Positions 21,061 through 32,835 are shown, counted from the first letter of the stretch. The stretch: DNA of 64,000 nt from Pyronema omphalodes (GCA_024516155.1 JAJJXM010000040.1:248001-312000); one strand, 5' to 3'. Notes: a model not told the origin generated them from the letters alone. Numbers and translations: made by a program.

Positions 21061-21665
21061 CGGCAGAAGAGAAACGATGGTGCCAAATTGGCTTCTGGAC
21101 CTAAATTCAGAGTGGAAATTTAGCTTTCTGTTTGTATTTCAAAAAGGGGATAGGATTGATTTGACTTACCTAATGTCGGATATAGATGATTTTCTGGGAA
21201 CAAGGCAGGTGAAGCTCTAATATGGAGAACATAAGCGCATGTTACAATACTCGGAGTCCAACGAAAAAGTTGGAAAGAATCACTTACTTTGAAAATCCTC
21301 GGATTTAAATAGTGATACCTGCTATCTGAATCAATTTCTATTACTCGTTAGTATCATGCTTCAAAAAGAAGTTGAATGGTAAATCGATTTACCCAAGTTT
21401 CCCGGACAAGCGAAAAAAGAAGCCCAAGAATTCTCTTGTTCTTCTTGTAAGGCGGCTATCCTTCCATTAGCTACTTCCACCCATTATTTCTGCGTAAAAA
21501 GAAAGGTTCACTCACCGAGGGCACCGGACCAGTCAAGTTTCCCAACACCTGTAATTTACCCCGCCGAAACTATAAAATGTTAAAAAAAAAAATGGATTAA
21601 ATTGATACCAAACAGGGTAATTACTTACTCCAAGTTGAAGTCAGAGATGGTTCTAGTAAAATCAT
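21061..21665 (-). CDS. Probable multi-exon gene of unknown function, model incomplete
   Basis: Five strong 5' splice sites on the minus strand (GTAAGT at 21628, GTGAGT at 21515, GTAAAT at 21392, GTAAGT at 21287 and 21169) define a gene of small exons. The best-supported join is 21470-21393 to 21337-21288: a perfect TACTAAC branch site precedes the acceptor, and the frame continues from AALQEEQENSWASFF into DSDSRYHYLNPRIF. Upstream exons 21665-21629 and 21548-21516 fit the same frame (VGKLDWSGAL). Beyond 21288 two frames are open in the next exon (21216-21170), and I cannot choose the C-terminus. A further donor at 21963 suggests a spliced 5' leader. No family is recognised; a pseudogene is possible. 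Coordinates are approximate at both ends. Confidence 0.35.
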
Positions 21666-22674
21666 CTCGTAGACGTTACCGCAAAAACAGTCCGCATCTT
21701 CAAAATGTCAGCCCAATCAACCGAATTATCAAAATGGAGGAATTGATACTGACGCTGAATCAATCCCCGGTTATTGCCCAGGGATATCTTCGATCCTGTC
21801 CACAAGGTCTGCCGGAGCTTGACAGCGTCTGACAGCGTCTGACAACTTCTGACAACGTCCGACAAAGCTTGACAAAACCCAGGTCAGTAAACAAAAGAAA
21901 GAATAAAAAAACCTAACAAAACACAATCAAACAACCAAGAGAAGAAAAGAATAGTAACATACCTTTCAGAACCAGAAAAACAAAAAGCCCCAGCCTATTT
22001 GTTTAGCACTGGGTAGTCTGACCTCAAACAACGAAGGAATGAAAAGAGGAAAAGAATAATGCAACGTTGCATCAAGAGATTCGGGAAGGAAAAGAAAGAA
22101 CAGAGACAATAATGAAAGAAGGGGGGAATAATCACCAACAACCCGTCATGCCCAGGGCTAGTGCAAGCGCAAAAGGAGAAGAAAAGAGAGGGAAAAGAAG
22201 CATCAACACCCCATCATACCCAGTGCAAGCGCAAAACAAGAAGAAGGAGCGATCTAAGCAATCCAAGCTATCCAATCCACGAAGCAATCCACATCAGAAG
22301 AAAAAAGACGCAGTCAACGCAGTCGACACAGCCCAACGCCGCACCACAACACAGAATCCCCTCATCACCGCATCACAGCATCACATCAGGAAGGGAAAAT
22401 AAAACGAAAGAAAACACATGCCCAGTGGGCTTACATTATCTCACACCCAACGAAAAATAACAAGGGGAAAGAGAGAGATGGGGGGGGGGGGGGATGGAGG
22501 GGAAGAAAGACCCAAGTGGGTTTTCGTTTACACAAGCAGATACAAGCAACAAGGCGGGGGAGGGAGGAGGAAGGGTGCGCTGTGGCATTATTCATGACTG
22601 CAGCGGGGGGTGGGGGGGGGAGGGGGGTTCAGGACCAGGACTGGGACCGGGGACGAAGGATGAAGGACTGGGGA

Positions 22675-22870
22675 CGAAAGACGAGAGAACAAAGACGAAA
22701 GATAAAAGACGAGAGAACAAAAGACGAAAGACGAGAGATGAAGGATGAAAGATGAAAGATGAAAGACGAAAGACGAGGGAGGAGGAGCACGAAGGAGGAG
22801 CACGATGCAGGACGATGGAGGAGGAACACGAGGGAGGACGAGCACGAGGGAGGAAAACCGGAGAAAAAGA
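22675..22870. repeat. Purine-rich minisatellite (GAAAGACGA/GGAGGA units)
   Basis: Almost pure purine on the plus strand for about 200 bases, built from GAAAGACGA, GAAAGATGA and GGAGGAGCAC units. The strong strand asymmetry could favour triplex or G-rich structures. Confidence 0.8.
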
Positions 22871-23374
22871 CTCTGGGTTCAGGACGCACAAGCCGACCCG
22901 AATCGCGACCCATGACCGTCAGCAAAAATCCCTTCCCGCCGCAAACATCACTTTACGGTTGTATTCCCAGTTTCTCGCCGGTCATTTCTCCCCGGTCAAG
23001 ATTCTTCCATGTGCTTCCACCTACCTGCTTTGTGGTTCACGTGCTGGGACTGTTTTCTCTGAAGCAGGGGGGAGGGGGGGGGGGTTACATAGGGTTCGCC
23101 TCCATAGAGGGTTACAGCAGGATGGATATGGGATGAGGGATAAGGGATAAGGGATGAGGGATGAGGGTGTATGGAGGATATTTATTTGCTTCTCCTGCTC
23201 CATCTATGAACCTACCGCAAATTGACGTGGTGATTTTCGGTGATTGGAATGGGTCCTGGGTCCGGCAACGGGTAACGGATTATTAATTGGGTGTTTTGTT
23301 TTTAATTTTTACCACTATGTAATTTACTTCTCTGTAGTTTGATATATGTAACAGGAATCACACGATTATGGTAT

Positions 23375-23440
23375 GTACAAAGGCTACAAAGGCTACAAAA
23401 ATTACAAAATCTACAAATGCTACAAAAACTACAAAAACTA
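23375..23440. repeat. CTACAAAR octamer array
   Basis: About eight units of CTACAAAG or CTACAAAA with small variants. Confidence 0.8.
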
Positions 23441-23895
23441 CGAAAAATCAAGTTTCATATTTATATAAGAGATCAAACCACATATCACATATCACTATCT
23501 CACATATCACCATTTCACTATCACTATCGCACTATCCCAAATCATCATTCCTCGTTTACAAGTTTTCAAATTTCAAGTTTTCAAGAGAGACAAAAAAAAA
23601 AGACTTCTTTTATATTCAACACAATCATTAACCGCACGGCACCGCAAAAGAAAAAAAGAAAAAAAAAGAACGCCACAAAAAAAAAAAAAGATCCCCCACC
23701 CCATGCCTTTCCTTCCATAAGATATACCCCATACCCCTTACATTTTCTTTTTGAAAAAAAAAAAAAAAAAAAAATCCCATTTTTAATCCTTCCATATCCC
23801 ATTTTCAAACGCCAAAAGATTTTACGGTATAAATGTATAATTTCCCGCCATATAACCACACCTCTTCACATCTTTCTAAGCCCATCTAAGCCCAT

Positions 23896-25381
23896 TTAAG
23901 CCTCAACTCCAGCAACCTCCTCCTTCTTCTCCTCCTCCGCTGCCGCCTCACGAGCAGCCTTGTCTCTCTCCTCTCCAGACTCATAACCCTCCAAAACCAT
24001 ATCAGACAATCCCAAGTCCTCCTCCTGCTCCTTAGTTCTCTCGACATCCTCGATAGTGATCTGAGGGTCAGGGTCGGGGGCGCAAAGGTTCTGAACATAT
24101 GAAGCAGCAAGGGGGTCATCCAGGATCATAGTGAACTTGATCTTTCCAGACTTAGCATCCTGAAGTCCGTTAAAGAACTTGATCCATCTCTCCTTAGCCT
24201 CTGGGGTGATAGAGTCGGAGACTTCTCCATTTCCAGTAAAGATACGCTGGTGCAACTCGTCGTGAACCTGTTGCAACAAACCTTCAACGGTGGTGAAACG
24301 TCCTCCCAAAGTTCCGGGGGTGAGGTCAAGGTTAATCTCAGGGCAGGACAATCCACAGGTCTCGGACTTCAAGATATCACGAGCAAGATCCTCCTCGTCC
24401 TCGACACGGAGAGTAATGATACGTCCCTTGCTAGGAACGGCTCCTCCGGTCTTGACCTCGTTGGACTTGTAACCACAGGAGTCACAGACGGTAGACATGA
24501 TGACGACCTCCTTGAAATGAGGGATATCGACAAGCTTCATGTGGGTGTTGCAAGGGCGAACACAAGACGGGCAAGTAGCGGGGAAAGTGTGAACCTCATC
24601 GGGGCGGATGGGGTCATCGTCCAAAGGCTGAGGGTCGCTTGCAGAAGTATCGGTAAGACCCAAGCGCTCGTTCTGCTCGGGAGTACGCTCGTAGTCCTTG
24701 CGGCTCCACTTTCCTCTAGCATCTCCGGGTCTAGGCTCGATCCAAGAGTTACCGGCAACGTCGTCAACGGTCAAGGTGAAGGGGAATTTGTCTCCCTCAA
24801 GGTAACCACGGACTTTAGCAATAAAGGCCTCAATCTGTTCGTAGGCCTCGGGCTCCATGGATTTTCTGGTCTCCTGGCCGGCGGAAATGTCCTCCAAGAC
24901 GGTGGTGAGAAGTCCCTCAACGGTGGTGAGCTGACCACGCTGGGGAGGAATCTCCAAGTCGAGCTCCTCGAATCTAGCAGTGCAGGTATCGGCCTTGACA
25001 ACCTGACGGTCCATGTCGTCCTTGCTGCTGACCTTGAGGGAGTAGGAAACTCCGCGCTCCTGGATTACGGATGCTGACTGAATTTCGCAGTTCTTGAAGT
25101 GGCAGTGAGGACATTCGAAGGACATCAATACGACCTCGCGGAAGAAGGGAATCTGAGTGAGAAGGAGACGGGTCATTCCCTGCTCGTGGCAGTTCATACA
25201 CAAGGACTCTATATATGGTGTTAGACTATTATTTCCCTTTTCATTCTGCGCAGAGAGTGATAGACATACCAATATTGTCCATAATCTGGGGCTCATCGTC
25301 ACCCTCAGCGGCGACGTCCTCCACCATTTCACCAACAGGGCGGAAGAACTCCTCCTTCTTCTCCTCCTCAGCGTGGGGCAT
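23896..25381 (-). CDS. zpr1: Zinc-finger protein ZPR1
   Basis: Exons 25381-25270 and 25208-23896 with a 61-nt intron (donor GTATGT, branch CTAAC) give 474 aa. Two ZPR1 modules are visible. The first has zinc ligands CMNC (41-44) and CPHC (70-73), followed by an alpha/beta domain with TTVEGLLTTVLEDI. The second repeats this as CPSC, CDSCG and TTVEGLLQQVHDEL. ZPR1 is an essential eukaryotic protein that binds eEF1A and acts as its folding chaperone. The acidic N-terminus (AEEEKKEEFF) and the Ala/Glu/Lys-rich tail are typical. The gene is divergent from the ITPase gene across a 520-bp promoter region. Confidence 0.96.
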
Positions 25382-25901
25382 TTTGTCTGTAGTAGCTAAG
25401 TCTAGCTTAACGAAATCTGTAAGAGTTTTATTTTTCGGCGTGGGGGGGTTTGTCGCAAATATCAAGTAGCGACGGTGGTTCCTTGGAGGTTTTTCGGGTT
25501 GTTGGTGGTTGGATGGCAAGAAGAAGAAGATGCGCCTGGTTTTTTTGGCTTTTTACACTTTAGCAACCGCGTGGAGGGGTACGTTGGTGGGGCATCAAGT
25601 AGCGCGGTGTTCTCGTCAGCGAGTTGCAGGGGTGTTACATAGGGAGCAGGGAAGGTTCGGGAATCAACTGGAGCTGGACTCCAGCCTGGAGGATCCTGTC
25701 TCTGACTGGTATGTAGCAACCAAACGGAGCAAGCCAACCAACGACTGTGCACTGTGCGTAACGATCATCCCGGGCATCAGCGACATCGCGCGAAAGTTGA
25801 AACCCCAAAGTCCACAAGCGCGTTCCCATAGGTAAAACCAAACTCTCTATCACAACTCCAGAATGAACAAATCGATAACGCACCAATCCGGAGTTCCAAC
25901 C
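25382..25901. promoter_or_regulatory. Divergent ZPR1/ITPase promoter region
   Basis: 520 bp separating two divergent housekeeping genes, containing both start regions. ORFs across it are short and unlike proteins. An upstream ATG at 25863 is in frame with the ITPase start. Confidence 0.6.
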
Positions 25902-26708
25902 ATGCCACAAACCCTCATTTTCGTCACCGGCAACGCCAACAAGCTTGCAGAAGTCAAGGCGATCCTTGGTGACTCTGTTCCTTCGCTTGATAACCAGGCT
26001 CTTGACCTTCCCGAGCTCCAGGGTACTCTTGAAGAGATTACTCTTGACAAGGCTAGAAGAGCTGCTGAGGCTGTAGGTGTTTCTGTGTTTGAATGTTCTT
26101 TCTACATACTATGTTTCCTGGAGCCCTGGATCACTGGATCACTGGATCACTAACCCCTCTCCCCCTCACAGATCGGCGGTCCCGTCCTAGTCGAAGACAC
26201 CTGTCTCTGTTTCAACGCGCTCAACGGGCTTCCAGGACCATACATCAAATGGTTCCTTCAATCCATCGGACACGAAGGATTAAACAACCTTCTTGCCGCA
26301 TACTCCGACAAGAGTGCACAGGCCGTTTGTACCTTCGCATACTGTGCAGGTCCTGGATGTGAGGCGATTTTGTTCGAGGGACGGACTGATGGGAAGATTG
26401 TTCCTGCTAGAGGCCCCACCCATTTTGGTTGGGATGCTGTTTTTGAGTATGAGAATGGTCAGACGTGAGTTATCCTCCCCTCACTCTTTCTCTTTTTTTT
26501 TTTTTTTTTTTCTTGTGATGCCAGAGGAGGGTGTTGGAGGTCGGGGGCTGGATAGTGGGAAGGGAAATAAAAGGGAGATAGAAACAGAATCAAACGCTGA
26601 CGAAAACATAGTTATGCGGAGATGGATAAGAGTTTCAAGAACCAGATCTCTCATAGATACAAGGCGTTGGATAAGGTTAAAGCTTGGTTAGCTGTGAACC
26701 ACAAGTAA
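25902..26708 (+). CDS. HAM1: Inosine triphosphate pyrophosphatase (Ham1/ITPase)
   Basis: Exons 25902-26072, 26172-26464 and 26612-26708 give 186 aa, the normal family length. The enzyme hydrolyses ITP, dITP and XTP to monophosphates, clearing deaminated purines from the nucleotide pool in the cytosol. Signatures are [12 protein letters not shown] at the N-terminus, the catalytic EDTCLCF block, GPYIKWF, and [10 protein letters not shown] near the C-terminus. Introns are 99 and 147 nt with CTAAC and CTGAC branch sites. The first intron carries three tandem GGATCACT units. An in-frame ATG at 25863 would add 13 residues, but homologous proteins begin close to the LIFVTGN segment, so 25902 is preferred. 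Confidence 0.95.
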
Positions 26709-27113
26709 ATCCTACCACCACAAGTAAATCCTATATCCCGTGGAGGAAACTACAGATCGAATCACAGAAAAAAAGAAAGAACTAGAACTATGGCGGGAAC
26801 CAAAAGCCGAACTAGGAGCTAGAAGCTAGGAAAACTATACGCAGAGGATTGAGAACCGAAAAGTTTTGTTTGTATTTTTATATATGTCAAATATCCTAAA
26901 GGAAAAGGAAAAGGAAATGAGAGTTAGAGGCAGACCGCAGGCTATCAAGCTACTGGGGAAAGAACCCCGCAGAAGAATGATCAATATGCAACCGTCTTCA
27001 AAAGAAGAAATCAAAAGTACTTTTATGTATCCTAATCCCAATATCCAAAATGAGACCCCCACCTCTCTCTCTCCCTCCCCCCCCCCCCCCCCCAACTGCC
27101 TAGCTGAATATAT
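26709..27113. other. Convergent intergenic region ITPase/FAP7
   Basis: 405 bp between two convergent genes, presumably both 3' UTRs. It contains a 17-base C run (27077-27093) preceded by CT repeats. Confidence 0.6.
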
Positions 27114-28093
27114 TTACACACCCTCAGGATGATCCTTCTGCCAGTTCTCGTACCATTGGGTTATCCTCTCAATATTAGTGTCGATATCGTCTGAGGAATC
27201 ACTACGGAGCTCGACGACAATGTTTTCGTCGTATCCTTCGCGGGCATCGTCTAATACTACCTGCATAATCTCCGCGTCGAGGTTTTCTTGAAGCTTAGCC
27301 TCTGTGGGGTTGTATTAGTTCTGAATTCCGTGAACTTGAAAGGAATATAGGGAATGTGAAAATTATGAGTGCAATAAATTCGGTAGATGTGTAAGAGGTC
27401 GTCACGAACCGGAGTAATTTCTACAACCACCAATCATATTAGCAACCATCCCCACAAAGCAAGTCTTGACGTTAAGGACAAAAAATCCCCAGCAAGTTCC
27501 CAAGTCTGTCAGGAGATAGAAGGGATGTTACATACCTAGCCTGCAGTCTATCATAAAGCACACCATTTTCGCATCTCAACACAACAACGAGATCAATCAA
27601 TCTCTCAGGGAACAAATCACAAACATGCCAATCAATGACATTTCCTCCTTCTTCTAGCTGGGGTTCAATTTCATCAAGTAGACGGTCTTCGTCTACTACC
27701 CAGGTTTGAAGCGCTTCGTCGTATTCTTCTGTGAATTTGTTGTCTTTGACGATTTTGTTGATGTCGATTAGGTTGAGACCGGTGGATTCGGAAAGGAGGA
27801 TTGAGTGGGATGATTTACCTATGAAGAAGAGAGACAGAAAGAGACAGGTTAGCAAGGTTTCTAAGGGAAGGAATAAACTTTGGAGCTGTTGGCAGAGAGC
27901 AATCGGAGAGCAATCGCAGAGCAATCGCAGAGCTTATGATTCAGCTGGATGACAAGCTGGGTGACAAAGTGGCAAGATAACGAAAATCACAATCCCATTT
28001 CCGAATGTACCAACAGGGCTTCAGAAAATCGAAAAGCTACATACCGACTCCAGGAGTACCAGTAATAACGATATTAGGTTTTGTGCGAGGCAT
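27114..28093 (-). CDS. FAP7: Adenylate kinase isoenzyme 6 / Fap7 (ribosome assembly ATPase)
   Basis: Four exons, 28093-28045, 27818-27536, 27420-27410 and 27301-27114, give 176 aa. The P-loop GTPGVGKSS spans the first intron (residues 12-20). Family signatures follow: IDINKIVKDN, EEGGNVIDWHVCDLFPERLIDL, LYDRLQAR, then NYSEAKLQENLDAEIMQVV. Fap7/AK6 is a small nuclear adenylate kinase-like ATPase that acts with Rps14 in the final cleavage of 20S pre-rRNA. The third exon is only 11 nt and encodes the R-NYS-E segment. It is needed because skipping it would shift the frame just before a conserved block. Its donor (GTTCGT) is weaker than usual. The first intron, 226 nt, is long for this genome. Confidence 0.93.
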
Positions 28094-29334
28094 TACTGTT
28101 GGTTTTGTTGCGGGTAAAATGCGCGTTTCGAGGTTTCGAGGTTTCGTGGTTACGAGTTTGGTGGGGTACTACATACGCGCGGGGGACTCGAGAAAAGTTG
28201 CTAGCGCGATGGAGGATGTCACCCACCCCACCCCACCAAGGCTTCTACGGCTCCCAAGGCTCCCAGGGCTCCCAGGGCTGCAGCCTGGTTAGTGATACAT
28301 ACGTACCTTACAAGTGTAGTTCGGCTGCTCATGCGCGTCGCTGCTTACTCGGAAGTGTTATTGTAAAGATGTTATGCTACCAATTGTAACATCAAAGGAA
28401 GAGTGGCATCCCAGAGAAATAACTTTTCTAAGAAGCAAATCGTTTGGTGATTTATCAAATCCAGATTTCTTAACAGCGGTTTCTCGCAAACAAGTAAGTA
28501 TGTATCCTATGGATTCTGGAATGAGAAAGTGGGATTCTGCAAATATTCGGATTTCAAGAAAGCAAATCCCGTGACCTGTAATCCTTCAAAGCAGCAAAGT
28601 TGTTCCTACCAAAGCACGGTGCCTATTCTACGAATTACAAAAGAAAGCAAATGAGGCTGACAACTGGTGAAGAAACTCCAACCCTGGCCCTTAAAGCCGC
28701 ATTAGTTACGACGTTTTTCTTACCCGCGCTACCGAGGTGACGGGAGTGACGTGACGACAGCTGCGACCTCCAGCCAGACAGGGCGTCGAGGCGTCAACTG
28801 ATTGCTTTCCATTCAAGATTTTGTATAATTTGCCATCAGGAAACTGTATGTTGCACAAATAAGCACCGATTCCAAGACAAGATTCTTAACAAAGAAAAGA
28901 GTAAAAATCAATGGTCATCGGCGGCCGGAAAGCCACACGCTAATCGTCCGTCGACCGCGCTGCCTCGGTATTGCCGTATGGAGTTATATTTTCCCAGCTT
29001 GTGATGACCAACTATGTATGTGTGTGCCCTGTACGAGTCAAGTCTTGCTTCATGCCGGCAGAAACAAATATCCGCCTCAACAGTTCTGTTGAATGTTCAC
29101 TCATCCTGCAACTACCAACTCTACGTTGATCCGCCTAAACCCGAGGAAATATCATAGACCTGACCATCCTTCAAGCCCGCGCGCCTTAACACCATTCGCG
29201 ATCTCAGCTTGACCAAGATAGCAAGCTCCTCAGTACATCCAGACTTCGCGACTGCGACAAACCACCGGAAACTACTAACGACAAGCCCCGACTACGTATC
29301 ACGAAACGTAGGTTGGGAGTAAGAAACCAACGCC
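28094..29334. promoter_or_regulatory. Divergent FAP7/DPL1 intergenic region
   Basis: 1.24 kb between divergent genes, presumed to contain both promoters. Moderately GC-rich near FAP7 with short GGCTCCCA repeats (28250-28280). No coding signal was identified. Confidence 0.45.
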
Positions 29335-31317
29335 ATGCCCGGCACAAGCAGAGTCCCCGTATCCCTACGGAACCTCACCTCCTACAAAAACGCCGCCGCA
29401 AAGAGGAATCCATTATTGTCTTTCAACTTTGACTTGTACGTCCCTTTATTACCTGAGCTCCCAGAGCTTTCTTGTGCGTCTAGGCGCTGGAGGAGGCTCT
29501 ATATCACCTGAACTGTCGTACCAACCGCCCCGCACTGCTTCATGACATCACCCGCCTTACTTTGACACCCCAAGTCAATATTAGCTATTCTACAGAGTCA
29601 TAATTGCTAACCTCCCCACCAGGTTGCGTAACATTATCTTTACACTCTTCATCCTTCGCCATTTCCGTAAAGCTATCCGGCAACTAAGAGGCCATGGAAT
29701 CCTAGGGACTCTCACAAGTTTCTACAGATATGTCTTGAGAGTTGGATATGGCGTCTTCCTAAACCTGCCTGGTGTAAAGAGTAGAGTACAGTTACAGGTT
29801 GAGGAGGCGTTAAAGAAATTGGAGGATAAATTGATTCAGAAAGGACCGGGAATTACGCATTATAATACATTACCCAAGGAGGGTATGAAGGAGGAGGAAA
29901 TTAAGGAGATTTTGAAAGGGTGAGTAGCTATCTACAGCTCTGCTTAGGATTCCAATTGCCCAATTCCCTAATGGCAATCCTAAACTCAGAGTCTCAATTT
30001 TTTATATCACAAGAGCTCAAAACTAATTATAATACCTGCAACAGTCTCTCCGAGCTCCACCACGCAGAATGGGAAAAAGGTCAAGTCTCCGGCGCCGTCT
30101 ATCACGGCGGTTCCGACATGCTCGACCTCCAATCCGAAGCCTACCGACTCTTCGCCGTTTCCAATCCCTTACACCCAGACGTATTCCCAGGGGTACGCAA
30201 GATGGAAGCCGAAATCGTCAGCATGGTCCTGTCAATGTTCAACGCCCCACCGGGAGCCGGGGGTATCACAACCTCCGGCGGCACCGAAAGCATTCTCCTC
30301 GCCTGTCTTTCCGCACGCAACAAAGCCTACACCGAGCGGTCCGTAACAGAGCCCGAAATAATCGTGCCCATAACCGCGCACGCAGCCTTCGACAAAGCCG
30401 CGTCCTACTTCGGACTTCGCATCCACCACGTCCCCATCAACCCCGTGACACTCCAAGTTGATCTCCGCGCCGTATCCCGATTAATAAACTACAACACCAT
30501 CCTCCTAGTCGGATCCGCCCCCAACTTCCCCCACGGCATAATCGACGATATCACCGGCCTTAGCAAACTCGCACAAAAAAAAAGAATCCCGCTTCACGTA
30601 GATGCTTGTCTTGGCTCCTTCCTTATCCCCTTCCTAGAACAAGCCGGCTTCCCTTCTACCCCCTTCGACTTCCGATTAAAAGGCGTCACTAGCATCAGCT
30701 GCGATACCCATAAATACGGCTTCGCACCAAAGGGGAACTCGGTGTTATTATTCCGCACCAAAAAGCTTCGAGCATATGGGTATTTCATCACCGCAACATG
30801 GCCCGGGGGAGTCTATGCATCCCCCTCCCTCGCAGGTAGCCGAGCCGGCAGTCTAATAGCCGGAACCTGGGCCTCTTTACTCAAGCTCGGAGAAACAGGC
30901 TACCTTGAATCCTGTCGAGAAATCGTCGGAGCAGCAAAAAGAATCGAAGCAGGAATCAAAGAGAAATTCCCAGACGATTTATATATCCTAGGAAACCCCA
31001 TGGTATCTGTAGTCGCGTTTGGAAGTAATAACTTAAATGTTTATGAGGTTGCGGATGAAATGTCGAGCTTGGGTTGGCATCTGAATGCTCTGCAGTCTCC
31101 TCCCGCTGTCCATATTGCTTGCACTAAACCGACTGTGGCTGCGGTGGACAGGTTTTTAATGGATCTGGGAGAGGCGGTCGGGAAGGTTAAGGAGAGGGGA
31201 AGGGGCGCTGCGGTTGGGGATACTGCGGCGCTTTATGGTGTTGCTGGGGGTCTGCCGAATAAGTTGGTGGTTAATAAAATGGCGGAGGGGTTTGTGGATT
31301 GTTTGTATAAGGTTTAA
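29335..31317 (+). CDS. DPL1: Sphingosine-1-phosphate lyase
   Basis: Exons 29335-29435, 29623-29919 and 30045-31317 give 556 aa. This PLP-dependent ER membrane enzyme cleaves sphingosine (or dihydrosphingosine) 1-phosphate to a fatty aldehyde and phosphoethanolamine, the exit step of sphingolipid metabolism. Family signatures are GAVYHGG, ITTSGGTESILLA, HVDACLGSF and the PLP-lysine motif SCDTHKYGFAPKG (Lys356). An N-terminal hydrophobic segment (NIIFTLFILRHF) fits the usual membrane anchor. Intron donors are GTACGT and GTGAGT, with branch sites CTAAC and CTAAT. The gene is divergent from FAP7 and is followed immediately by an extensive satellite cluster. Confidence 0.95.
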
Positions 31318-31342
31318 GTCGGGAGTTGGGATTCGGGGGTTA

Positions 31343-31430
31343 TGGAGTTGGGGTTGGAGTTGGAGTTGGAGTTGGAGTTGGAGTTGGAGTTGGAGTTGGA
31401 GTTGGAGTTGGAGTTGGAGTTGGAGTTGGG
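31343..31430. repeat. (GGAGTT)n array
   Basis: About fourteen hexanucleotide copies, beginning 26 bp after the lyase stop codon, so probably within its 3' UTR. Confidence 0.93.
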
Positions 31431-31476
31431 GAAGCTGAGCGAGTTGGGGTGATGAAGGTGTAAGTAAAAATCAATG

Positions 31477-31575
31477 ATATCCAACAGCGGACATCCAACA
31501 TCCAATATCCAACAGCGGATATCCAACAGCTGATATCCAACAGCGGACATCCAACAGCGGACATCCAATATCCAA
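31477..31575. repeat. 14-bp ATCCAACAGCGGAC array
   Basis: Seven units of ATCCAACAGCGGAC or the shorter ATCCAATATCC variants. Confidence 0.85.
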
Positions 31576-31749
31576 AAGGTTTCTGGATAGTGTGGTTAAC
31601 GTGGTTAACTTGGTTACCTTGAATTTTCATTTTCTTCATTTATCTTCATTTCTTTATTTATTCATTTATCTTCATACAGCATCTCATTTTTCTTTTCTTT
31701 CTTCTTTTTTCTTTGCGTTTAGCATATACTATATACTATATACTATACT

Positions 31750-32130
31750 GCAATCCAAGCAAACAATCAAAAAATCCAAGCAAACAATCAAGCAATCCAA
31801 GCAAAAAATCAAGCAAACAATCCAAGCAAAAAATCAAGCAAGCAAGCAAAAAAAACAACCCCCATCCAAATCCCCATCCAAACCCTACCGCAAATCCCAC
31901 CGCAAACCCCATCCCTATCCACCCCAACCCCTACCGCAAACCCCATCCAAATCCCATCCCTATATACCCCTACCCCAAATCCCATCCAAACCATCCAAAT
32001 CCCACCGCAAATCCCCTACCGCAAATCCCATCCAAACCATCCAAATCCCACCGCAAACCCACCGCAAACCCACCCCTATGTACCCCAAATCACCCCAAAT
32101 CCCCTACCGCAAATCCCATCCAAATCCCCT
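31750..32130. repeat. AATCCAAGCA and CCATCCAAATCCC imperfect arrays
   Basis: A stretch of AATCAAGCAAACAATCC-type units grades into C/A-rich units (CATCCAAATCCC, ACCGCAAAT). Strongly C+A-biased on the plus strand. Confidence 0.75.
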
Positions 32131-32162
32131 GCCCAAAATCCACACCAATAAAAGGAAACCTA

Positions 32163-32283
32163 CATTCCCTTCCCTCCCCTCCCCTTCCCTTCCCTCCCCT
32201 TCCCTTCCCTTCCCTTCCCTTCCCTTCCCTTCCCTTCCCTTCCCTTCCCTTCCCTTCCCTTCCCTTCCTTTGCCTCCCCTTCC
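32163..32283. repeat. (CCCTT)n pyrimidine array
   Basis: About 24 pentamer units of TTCCC with occasional TCCCC variants; pure pyrimidine on the plus strand. Confidence 0.92.
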
Positions 32284-32342
32284 ATATTATTGATATACAG
32301 CTCTCATGAATACATACATCGACTCAATTCAAGAAGTATATA

Positions 32343-32410
32343 TGTAGCTACGGGTATGTATGTAGCTACGGGTATCTAGCTACGGGTATGTATATAGCTA
32401 CGGGTATAAG
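32343..32410. repeat. GTAGCTACGGGTAT array
   Basis: Four to five units of GTAGCTACGGGTAT and shorter variants, each carrying the palindrome TAGCTA. Confidence 0.8.
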
Positions 32411-32489
32411 GGTATGTAAAAAGGGTATATATATATATATACTAGTAGATGGTGTTGATTATACTAGTAGAGATGGTGTTGATTACAGT

Positions 32490-32572
32490 ATTCCAAGCTT
32501 CCAAGCTTCCAATTTTCCAATATTCCAATTTTCCAATATTCCAATATTCCAAGCTTCCAAGCTTCCAATTTT
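32490..32572. repeat. TTCCAAGC / TTCCAATA octamer array
   Basis: About ten octamers of TTCCAAGC, TTCCAATT and TTCCAATA arranged symmetrically. Confidence 0.88.
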
Positions 32573-32636
32573 TGCGGAAGTAGTATGCATAGGTACATAA
32601 GTAGTTGAGATAAGGCTGATATACATATACCAGACT

Positions 32637-32835
32637 CTCAGACTCTCAGACTCTCAGGCACAAGGGCACAAGGTTACAAGGCTACCAGGCTACCGGACTC
32701 AGGCTACCAGGCTACCAGACTCCCAGGCTACCAGGCTACCAGGCTACCAGGCTAGGGCACAAGGTTACAAGGTTACAAGGCTACAAAGGCACAAGGGCAC
32801 AAGGGCATAAGGGCACAAGGCTACAAGGCTGAAAA
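32637..32835. repeat. CAGACTCT / CAGGCTAC / AAGGCACA octamer arrays
   Basis: Three related octamer families follow one another; the shared AGGCTACC and AGGGCACA units suggest that one array drifted into the next. Confidence 0.85.

Larger units (their letters stand above)
21666..23895. other. Repeat-rich intergenic region
   Basis: Contains GACAGCGTCT/GACAACGTCC tandem units (about 21818-21875), a 14-base G run (22480-22493), a purine-rich minisatellite of GAAAGACGA units (22675-22870), GATAAGG/GATGAGG units (23130-23168) and a CTACAAAR array (23375-23440). The long ORFs across these arrays are by-products of biased composition. The right end is AT-rich and likely the 3' flank of ZPR1. Confidence 0.5.

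Noticed and set aside
23339..23899. 186-codon plus-strand ORF
   Set aside because: Spans the CTACAAAR array and A-rich runs; low-complexity composition and no start context or splice evidence. It lies in the 3' flank of ZPR1.
24250..25077. 275-codon plus-strand ORF
   Set aside because: Exact antisense shadow of the codon-biased ZPR1 gene.
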